23,217 nt of DNA from Lachnospiraceae bacterium UBA7160 (GTDB lineage Bacteria; Bacillota; Clostridia; Lachnospirales; Lachnospiraceae). Below are positions 1 to 6,175 of this stretch, in pieces (within the stretch, counting starts at the first letter, position 1; each line of letters starts with the position of its first letter). Made by a program: the position numbers and the translations under genes. The notes beneath the pieces were generated by a model that saw only the letters and a program-made list of their open reading frames with translations, was not told where the DNA came from and made no database searches. Location: NCBI GenBank assembly GCA_002491565.1, contig DKWE01000122.1, positions 1 through 23,217 on the forward strand. Reading direction: 5' to 3'.

Positions 1-947
1 CGGTCTCCCTTATCCGCGCGATCATTCTTCTCGCTGCGATCACCTCTCTCCGCATGATCACTCCGGTCACTCTTATCTGCACGATCGCTTTTCTCGCCAC
101 GGTCTCCCTTTCCAGTCTTCTCCTTCCGGCGGCGCGGCCGGAAACTCAGCTCATCCACCGGATACTCCCGCAGCTCCTTCTCATCTCCAACATCCACAAG
201 CACCTTCACGCGCTGCCGCAGGACATTCACGCTCTGCACCTCTCCGGAAATACTGCCGTCCGGCGTCGTTACCGTATCACCAATGCCAGGAAGCTTGCTG
301 TTCAGATACTCATAGGTGTCCTCTTCGTTTTTCAGGCAGCACATCAGGCGGCCGCACGCCCCGGAGATCTTTGTCGGGTTCAGCGAAAGATTCTGTTCCT
401 TCGCCATCTTGATTGACACCGGGATAAAATCCGACAGATACGAATTGCAGCACAGCACCCGTCCGCAGATACCGATCCCTCCCAGAATCTTCGTCTCATC
501 CCGCACACCGATCTGCCGCAGCTCAATCCGCATCTTGAACACTGCCGCGAGATCCTTGACCAGCTCGCGGAAATCAATTCTTCCATCTGCTGTAAAATAG
601 AATAATAACTTATTATTATCAAAGGTATACTCCGCGTCGATCAGCTTCATATCAAGATTGCGTTTGCGGATCTTCTCCCCGCAGATACGGAGCGCCTCAC
701 GCTCTCTTGCACGGTTCCGCTCCGCACGGGCATCATCCTCCGGCGTCGCCACACGGAGTACTGCCTTAAGCGGCTGGACCACTTTATCTTCAGCGATCTC
801 CCGGATTCCGCCAACCACCGTGCCATACTCCACACCGCGCGCGGTCTCCACGATGACATGATCTCCCGACCGAATCTTATAAGTTTTCGGGTCAAAGTAA
901 TACACCTTTCCCGCATTTCTAAATCTGACTCCTATAATCCTAAGCAT
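1..947 (-). CDS. ricT: PSP1-domain protein RicT/YaaT, 3' end cut by window edge
   Basis: This reads as RicT (YaaT), the PSP1-domain subunit of the Ric complex, which in Bacillus binds Fe-S clusters and FAD and acts with RNase Y in mRNA maturation. About 315 codons are visible and no stop is reached at the left edge. The family cysteines are present as C161, C166-C167 and C198, C203-C204, in the motifs CGRVLCC and GACGRLMCC. After about residue 265 the protein becomes a hydrophilic tail of degenerate units such as GDRGEKSDRADK, running to the edge. The ATG overlaps the end of holB by 8 bases and AAGGAG sits at 955-960 inside holB, so the two genes are probably translationally coupled. The holB-ricT order matches Bacillus. 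Family assignment is strong; function in this organism is inferred. Confidence 0.9.
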   Translation of the reverse strand, partial: MLRIIGVRFRNAGKVYYFDPKTYKIRSGDHVIVETARGVEYGTVVGGIREIAEDKVVQPLKAVLRVATPEDDARAERNRAREREALRICGEKIRKRNLDMKLIDAEYTFDNNKLLFYFTADGRIDFRELVKDLAAVFKMRIELRQIGVRDETKILGGIGICGRVLCCNSYLSDFIPVSIKMAKEQNLSLNPTKISGACGRLMCCLKNEEDTYEYLNSKLPGIGDTVTTPDGSISGEVQSVNVLRQRVKVLVDVGDEKELREYPVDELSFRPRRRKEKTGKGDRGEKSDRADKSDRSDHAERGDRSEKNDRADKGD

Positions 948-1938
948 GAATATTCTCCTTAATAACAAGGAACAGAAGTTCCATTGTCAAATCAAAATTC
1001 ACATTCGCGGCGAGACGTGTTTTTGCAGTCTCGATTGCTTTCATTACATCCTCCACTCCCTCGTAGGAACAGCGCATGACAGTCTCACGGATCGTTCGGA
1101 TCTCATCCTTGAAAATAAGCCCGTTGATATCCCGCGTCGCCTTAAAATAAACCATATCCCGGTACCACAACGCCAGCAAATCCAGATAGTCCTGAATCTC
1201 AATCTTGTAGTCCTGCACTTCCTTCACATAATCGATGATCTCATTGATCTCCATTGTTCCTGCGCTGCGGACCAGCTTCATCGCAGAAGCCTTGATGGCA
1301 TTGAAATTCTCCGAAGTGGCCAGACGCTCCGCCTTGCCAATGTTTCCCTGCGCGAAAGCCGCGCAGATATCCGCCTCGTAATCCGGGATCTGGATATGCT
1401 TCATCAGGTATGACTTCACCTGCTCATCCGGCACCGGTCTCAGCTGCAGCAGCACGCACCGTGAACGGATTGTGTCCAGAAAGACCTGCTCATTCGTCGT
1501 CAGCAAAAGAATCACCGCATACTCCGGCGGCTCCTCGATCGTCTTCAGAATCGCATTCTGTGCCTGCACCGTCAGCTTCTCCGCCTCCGGTATAATATAA
1601 ATCTTGTATTTTCCATTATAGGGACGGATCTGGATATCCCCCACCAGCTGTTCCCGCACATCCTCCACGCCGATGCTGTTTGGCTTCTCATGGCGAATAT
1701 GAATGATATCCGGGTGATTCCCGCTGTCTGCCTGATGGCAGGAATGGCATTTTCCGCAAGGGCGTTCCTCCTCATTCTCGCACTGCAGCGCCATCGCAAA
1801 TGCATCCGCAAGCGTCAGCTTGCCCGTACCCTTTTCTCCGCTGAATATATATGCATGGCTTACCTTCCGGGACTGGATGGCCTTCTCCAGATGTGCGATT
1901 TCCCGTTTGCGCCCTAACATGTCTTTAAAACCTGCCAT
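940..1938 (-). CDS. holB: DNA polymerase III subunit delta'
   Basis: This is the delta-prime subunit of the clamp loader (AAA+ family), which helps load the beta clamp at the replication fork. The 332-residue length is normal. Visible features are a P-loop-like GEKGTGKL near residues 34-41, a zinc-finger cysteine set (C53, C61, C64, C67; CGKCHSC), the conserved QNAILKTIEEPP stretch around 127-138, and the SRC motif at 159-161. The usual Walker B DEA is PEA here (IIPEAE), fitting a subunit that is not expected to hydrolyse ATP. The start ATG GCA GGT follows an AAAGGAGA ribosome binding site at good spacing. It is co-transcribed with ricT, whose start it overlaps. Confidence 0.95.
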   Translation of the reverse strand: MAGFKDMLGRKREIAHLEKAIQSRKVSHAYIFSGEKGTGKLTLADAFAMALQCENEEERPCGKCHSCHQADSGNHPDIIHIRHEKPNSIGVEDVREQLVGDIQIRPYNGKYKIYIIPEAEKLTVQAQNAILKTIEEPPEYAVILLLTTNEQVFLDTIRSRCVLLQLRPVPDEQVKSYLMKHIQIPDYEADICAAFAQGNIGKAERLATSENFNAIKASAMKLVRSAGTMEINEIIDYVKEVQDYKIEIQDYLDLLALWYRDMVYFKATRDINGLIFKDEIRTIRETVMRCSYEGVEDVMKAIETAKTRLAANVNFDLTMELLFLVIKENIHA

Positions 1939-2024
1939 AGTTTCTCCTTTGCCTGTCTGGTCTGTGAAGCCTGATTTTCATAGAATGACCGTCTCTCCGG
2001 CCTGCTCCCCCTTTGAACTTTATC

Positions 2025-2033
2025 AGTATAGCA
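2025..2033 (-). promoter_or_regulatory. candidate extended -10 promoter for holB-ricT
   Basis: On the minus strand TGC is followed directly by TATACT, an extended -10 element of the vegetative sigma type, about 90 bases upstream of the holB start. No good -35 hexamer is seen at 17 bases. The 250-base gap between the kinase gene and holB (1939-2188) holds no convincing gene, so an internal promoter is plausible here. Confidence 0.4.
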
Positions 2034-2188
2034 CATCTCCGGGTTGAAGGGAAGCATCCTGACAATAAGTTCTTACAATCCATTCCTGCGCCCATTTGCC
2101 TTGATGCCATCTGCATTCCCCCTGACGCGAATATACTGTTCGTCAAGCAGCCAGGCCAATCCTGCAGATGCTTTTCTGAACAGGCAGA

Positions 2189-2797
2189 TCAGGAAACACC
2201 ATCCAAAGCCAAAGCCTGCCGGATATAGGCCGTGACCTCTTCCATGCAGTCCTCGCGCCCGGCATTGTTCGCAAAACGCCGCAAAATGCCTGCCTGCCGG
2301 ATTTTTTCTTCTGAAAAATCCTCCTCATCCGCCAGATACCGTCTGCATACCTCGGAAAAATTTGGATGGTTCTGCTTTCTCTCCCGTTTCAAGGCTCGTT
2401 CCAGGCGGTTTCCATCTTCCACCTCGATATAAATCGGAAGAACTCGTTCCTCCCCATAGTAAGCCCTTACCTTTTGAAAAGATTCCAGTGTGCCAAGTGC
2501 CAGATAGTTGTATCGATCCAGATCGATCGCACTGCCATCTGCAGTAAAATAGTACCATGGGCCATGTACAGTATGATACATCCGCATCTCAATGACACGG
2601 CTCTCCGCATCCATCGCATGATATTCCTCTTCTGTGACAAAGTGATACTGCACTCCGTCCGTCTCATTCGCACGGATCGGACGTGTCGTATACATGACCA
2701 GCGGCTTCAGCGCAAGCTCACTCTGGGCAAGCACATACTCATAAATCGTGTCCTTTCCGGTTGCACTCTTTCCCATTATATAAAATAGTTTGCCCAT
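2189..2797 (-). CDS. guanylate-kinase-like nucleoside monophosphate kinase
   Basis: This is a guanylate-kinase fold protein of 202 residues. The P-loop is MGKSATGKDT near residues 8-17 instead of the classical GPSGxGKGT form. The GMP-binding region is recognisable as TTRPIRANETDGVQYHFV. The reading frame extends to 2851, but the start at 2797 is preferred because MGKLFYIMGKS is where the domain begins and a GAAAGGG ribosome binding site lies just upstream. In Bacillus the equivalent place between yaaO and holB is held by thymidylate kinase (tmk), so this protein occupies that slot. The atypical P-loop leaves open whether it is the main guanylate kinase or a paralogue with another substrate, so no gene symbol is given. 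Confidence 0.85.
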   Translation of the reverse strand: MGKLFYIMGKSATGKDTIYEYVLAQSELALKPLVMYTTRPIRANETDGVQYHFVTEEEYHAMDAESRVIEMRMYHTVHGPWYYFTADGSAIDLDRYNYLALGTLESFQKVRAYYGEERVLPIYIEVEDGNRLERALKRERKQNHPNFSEVCRRYLADEEDFSEEKIRQAGILRRFANNAGREDCMEEVTAYIRQALALDGVS

Positions 2798-2980
2798 AAT
2801 CCGGCACCCTTTCCTATCACTATTAAAAGCCCTCCGCAGACAACCTGCCAACGCAGGCGTTCTCCTGCTATTCCAAGCTCAAAATCACATATCCAATTTC
2901 TTGTCTGTACATGAAGTACTCAGCCTGGTCTATGTACTGTGTTCTTCACTTACATAGTTTCTCTGTGGAACCAAAATTTT

Positions 2981-3113
2981 GCCCTTTTGCACAAGATTTC
3001 ATCTACAAGTGTCTGACCCGGAAAACCGGAACTAAACTTCTGCCATTTTGCGCAGGATTTCGTTTATAAGTGCCTGATCCATGCAAGCCGGGATCAGAAA
3101 TTTGCCGATTTGC
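2981..3113. repeat. degenerate tandem repeat of about 61 bp, third copy truncated
   Basis: Within the gene-free stretch 2798-3130, units begin at 2981, 3042 and 3104. The first two share a core resembling TTTTGCNCANGATTTCNT followed by AAGTGNCTGA; the third keeps only the start (GCCGATTTGCGC). Each of the first two contains a short inverted repeat (CCGG-AAAA-CCGG in unit 1, TGATCC/GGATCA in unit 2). A related single copy lies at 13938-13969, downstream of the HNH gene. The rest of 2798-3130 shows no gene; no intrinsic terminator with a T-run is evident for the decarboxylase. Confidence 0.6.
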
Positions 3114-3130
3114 GCCCGGCTTTACTATAC

Positions 3131-4831
3131 TTAACTTTCCCGCACCACAAGAATGTTTTCTCCCTGATAGTCCCGCAGCCCCTGCAGCTTCTGCCCGCGC
3201 AGCCGGCACGTCAACAGTTCCTCCAGAACCTCCCCGGAAATCCGCTCGCCCGGCACCAGCATCGGGATACCGGGAGGGTACAGATACACAAACTCGCCGG
3301 AAATGCAGCCGCAGCTTCCGGCCAGCGTGACCTCCTCCTTCGAGCAGTCGACTGCCTTGGCAATGCTCATCACAGCCTCTGGTCTGGTCTGCCCGGATTC
3401 TGCAGTTGACTTCGGGCTGTTATTCTGTGCACGGTTCTCCACGGCTTCCGTAACTGCCTCAGCCTGCTCCTGCTGCTCTTTTTCTTCCCACAGCTCACCG
3501 TCCAATTCAAGCAGCGCATTCTGCAATCGCGCAAATCCTTCTTCCGTATCCGCAATTGTCATGATTGCCGTCACATACTGCGCGGCCTCCATTTCTACCT
3601 CCAGGTGATATCTCTGCCTCAGTGTTTCCGCCAGCCAGGGCCCGCCCCTCCCAGTCCTTTCTGTGGACACCAGCACCTTGGACCGGTCAAATGCATAGCA
3701 GTACAGACCTTTTTCCTGCCCATTCACCAGATGCAGTACACGCATACCAGACAGGGAGCTGCGCAGAGCCCTCAGACGCTGCACAAATATCCCAAACAGC
3801 CCATCCTTTCTTTCCAGCAGCAAGCCTATGCATGCATCCATCCCCGCCATCAGCACATAGCTCGGACTGCTGGTCTGATAGATCCCAAGGTAATTCCGCA
3901 GACGGTCCCGGTCAACCCTCGGTCCCTGAACATGCAGCAGCGCTGTCTGTGTCGGAGATGGAAGTGTCTTGTGCAGACTATTGATCACCAGATCCGCGCC
4001 GCAGGCGAGCGAATGCTCCGGAAAATACGGATGCATCCCAAAATGCGCCCCGTGTGCCTCGTCCACGATCAGCACCGCACCTGCCTCATGGGCAATCCCG
4101 GCGATCTGCCGCACATCCGATGTCACACCGTCATACGTCGGCGAAGTGATCAGGACCGCGCGGATGCTCCGGTCCTCCGCCAGTGCCCTTCGCACCGCCT
4201 CCGGATCGATCGCCCCGCAGATTCCGCCCGCAAGCTCTGGTGCACCTTCTCTGCAATTCCGGTTCTCTGTTCCCGCTATCTCCGCCTGGAAGATTCCGCA
4301 CATCAGGCCCGGCACATGTTCCCTGCCAATTCTGGCTCCCTGCTCTGCTTTATAATCCCACCACATTGTCTCCGATACATCTGCCTTGCCTCTCCTGTCC
4401 CTCGGCTCCTGGTCCTCTGCTTTACGGATGCAGCCTGCATCTCCCGCCTGCGGATACAGATACACCGCCGACAGCCCGTTCAGCAGCGCCGCGTGATATG
4501 CGGCCTTATGGCAATTCCGCGCCATCAGAAGCTTCCCTCCGCGTGGAACTGCAGCAGATACCGCTGCCAGAATCCCGCACGTACTGCCATTTATCAGAAA
4601 AAAGCTCTCCTCCGCATGGTACAGGCGGGCAGCGCGCCGCTGCGCCTCAAGCAATACTCCCTCCGCATGGTGCAGGTTATCAAATCCGTCAATTTCCGTA
4701 ATATCAATCCCATACAAGTCCGAAAACGGCCGCATCTGCCGCTTGTGTCCCGGCATATGCAGCGGATAAAAATCAGACCGCTCGTACACATGCAGCGCCT
4801 TATACAACGGTGCTTCCATGTCAGCCCTCAT
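3131..4831 (-). CDS. PLP-dependent Orn/Lys/Arg decarboxylase family protein (YaaO-like)
   Basis: This is a fold-type I PLP enzyme of the group that includes Bacillus SpeA and YaaO, which decarboxylate basic amino acids. Signature segments are HMPGHK near the N-terminus, TEIDGFDNLHHAEG, the DEAHGAHFG aspartate/histidine motif, and the PLP lysine in SLHKTLPSPTQTALLH (about K288). A C-terminal domain with PGIPMLVPGE is typical of the family. Residues about 129-205, between LYLYPQ and the GAIDPEAV segment, hold an extra stretch rich in charged residues, Cys and Trp that the family normally replaces by a short loop. The start at 4831 is chosen because GGAGG lies 7 bases upstream; an in-frame ATG at 4837 is almost on top of that site. 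It lies about 27 bases downstream of the aldolase gene, so they are likely one operon. The exact substrate cannot be told. Confidence 0.85.
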   Translation of the reverse strand: MRADMEAPLYKALHVYERSDFYPLHMPGHKRQMRPFSDLYGIDITEIDGFDNLHHAEGVLLEAQRRAARLYHAEESFFLINGSTCGILAAVSAAVPRGGKLLMARNCHKAAYHAALLNGLSAVYLYPQAGDAGCIRKAEDQEPRDRRGKADVSETMWWDYKAEQGARIGREHVPGLMCGIFQAEIAGTENRNCREGAPELAGGICGAIDPEAVRRALAEDRSIRAVLITSPTYDGVTSDVRQIAGIAHEAGAVLIVDEAHGAHFGMHPYFPEHSLACGADLVINSLHKTLPSPTQTALLHVQGPRVDRDRLRNYLGIYQTSSPSYVLMAGMDACIGLLLERKDGLFGIFVQRLRALRSSLSGMRVLHLVNGQEKGLYCYAFDRSKVLVSTERTGRGGPWLAETLRQRYHLEVEMEAAQYVTAIMTIADTEEGFARLQNALLELDGELWEEKEQQEQAEAVTEAVENRAQNNSPKSTAESGQTRPEAVMSIAKAVDCSKEEVTLAGSCGCISGEFVYLYPPGIPMLVPGERISGEVLEELLTCRLRGQKLQGLRDYQGENILVVRES

Positions 4832-4858
4832 AGACATTCCTCCAGCCCTCTTCTCCGC

Positions 4859-5890
4859 CTACAACGCTTCGATCAGCTCGTCCACCTGCTCCTCTGTTGT
4901 CGCCCAGCTTGTGCAGAACCGAACCGCGCTGTGCCGCTCGTCCACCCGCTCCCAGAAACTAAACACAAAACGCTCTGCAAGCCGCTCCATTTCCTCTTCC
5001 GGCAACACCGGAAACTGTTGATTGGTCCAGGAATCCATCAGCATAGGATATCCCTTTTTCTCAAACGCCCGCCGCAGCTTCAACGCGAGCTGGTTTGCAC
5101 GCTTTGCTGCCTGAAAATACAGGTCATCTGTAAACAGCGTATCAAACTGAAGCCCCAGCAGCCTGCCCTTCGCCAGCATTCCGCCGCGCTGCTTGATCAT
5201 ATACCGGAAATCCTTTGCAAGCGCAGGATTCGTGATCACGACCGCTTCCCCGAACAGCGCACCGCACTTTGTCCCTCCGATATAAAAGACATCGCAAAGC
5301 TCCGCCAGTTCCTTCAAAGTGACATCGTTTTTCTCCGACATCAATCCGTACCCCAGCCGCGCTCCATCGATAAACAGCGGCAGCTCATATTCCCGGCACA
5401 CCCGGCTGATCGCCCTCAGTTCTTCGGCAGAATAGAGTGTGCCGTACTCCGTCGGAAAAGACAGATATACCATCCCTGGCTGCACAATATGCTCATGATC
5501 CACATCTGCAAAATGCGCCCTGCACACCTGCTCCACCTGCTCCGCAGACAACTTTCCCGCATGTCCCGGCACCGCAAGCACCTTATGTCCTGTCGCTTCT
5601 ATTGCACCAGTCTCATGCACGTTGATATGCCCGGTCGAAGCCGAAATCACGCCCTGATACGGCCGCAAAATTGAAGCAATCACTGTCATGTTCGTCTGCG
5701 TGCCTCCGACCAGGAACTGCACCTCTGCATCCTTCTGCCCGCAGAGTTCCCGGATCTTTGCGCGCGCCTGCTCACTGTATGCATCCTCACTATAGCCTGG
5801 TGTCTGCTCCAGATTAGTCTGTACCAGGCGCTCCAGAATCTCTGGCAGCGCCCCTTCTCCATAATCACACGCAAACCGAATCTTTTCCAT
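4859..5890 (-). CDS. low-specificity L-threonine aldolase family protein
   Basis: This is a PLP-dependent beta-eliminating lyase of the threonine aldolase family (LtaE/GLY1-like), expected to cleave L-threonine or allo-threonine to glycine and acetaldehyde. The 343-residue length is normal. Visible motifs are the N-terminal FACDYGEGALPEIL, the glycine-rich FLVGGTQTN, the histidine-containing STGHINVHETGA, FIDGARLGYG, and the PLP lysine in YIGGTKCGALFGEA. The ATG is preceded by GGGAGGT. A TTGACA/TAAAAT promoter lies about 100 bases upstream at 5991-6019, and the decarboxylase gene follows after a short gap, making this the first gene of the minus-strand operon. The family call is secure; the stereochemical preference cannot be read from sequence. 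Confidence 0.92.
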   Translation of the reverse strand: MEKIRFACDYGEGALPEILERLVQTNLEQTPGYSEDAYSEQARAKIRELCGQKDAEVQFLVGGTQTNMTVIASILRPYQGVISASTGHINVHETGAIEATGHKVLAVPGHAGKLSAEQVEQVCRAHFADVDHEHIVQPGMVYLSFPTEYGTLYSAEELRAISRVCREYELPLFIDGARLGYGLMSEKNDVTLKELAELCDVFYIGGTKCGALFGEAVVITNPALAKDFRYMIKQRGGMLAKGRLLGLQFDTLFTDDLYFQAAKRANQLALKLRRAFEKKGYPMLMDSWTNQQFPVLPEEEMERLAERFVFSFWERVDERHSAVRFCTSWATTEEQVDELIEAL

Positions 5891-5990
5891 AATTTATGAC
5901 CTCCCTCTGTTTTTAAACTTCTATGCTATTTCCCGGCTGACAGTCCGGTCCTTCCGAAATACCCGGAGATACTTGTTTACATTCCCGTCT

Positions 5991-6019
5991 ATTTTATCTG
6001 GTATCAGATTCCTTGTCAA
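5991..6019 (-). promoter_or_regulatory. sigma-A-type promoter for the threonine aldolase operon
   Basis: On the minus strand TTGACA (6019-6014) and TAAAAT (5996-5991) are separated by exactly 17 bases, giving a near-consensus vegetative promoter and a leader of roughly 95 bases before the aldolase ATG. It points away from the promoter at 6096-6123. Confidence 0.75.
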
Positions 6020-6095
6020 CGACATGAAAAGCAGAACCTTATAACTGCTTCCGCCTTATCGTTACTGTCCATGCCTTATCTTTTAAAAAAAGAAG

Positions 6096-6123
6096 TTGAC
6101 ACGCCCTAACGCGGTGGTAAAAT
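6096..6123 (+). promoter_or_regulatory. sigma-A-type promoter for the envelope gene cluster
   Basis: TTGACA (6096-6101) and TAAAAT (6118-6123) are separated by 16 bases. The gene at 6176 follows after a short leader with GGAGG at 6163-6167. It diverges from the aldolase promoter, with about 75 bases between the two -35 boxes. Confidence 0.7.
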
Positions 6124-6175
6124 TATCCTATTAGTAGAGATAATCCAGGAAAAGCACATATGGAGGATACGAAAC

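Noticed and set aside
1925..2146. 73-codon minus-strand frame before holB
   Set aside because: It overlaps the holB start, lacks a ribosome binding site and has no recognisable motif.
2798..2851. N-terminal extension of the guanylate-kinase-like protein
   Set aside because: The extra 18 residues precede the natural start of the kinase fold and the ribosome binding site favours the ATG at 2797.
3605..5674. 689-codon open frame on the plus strand
   Set aside because: It is antisense to the decarboxylase and aldolase genes, is rich in Arg, His, Pro, Cys and Gln, and has no recognisable domain. It is a shadow of G/C-rich coding sequence.
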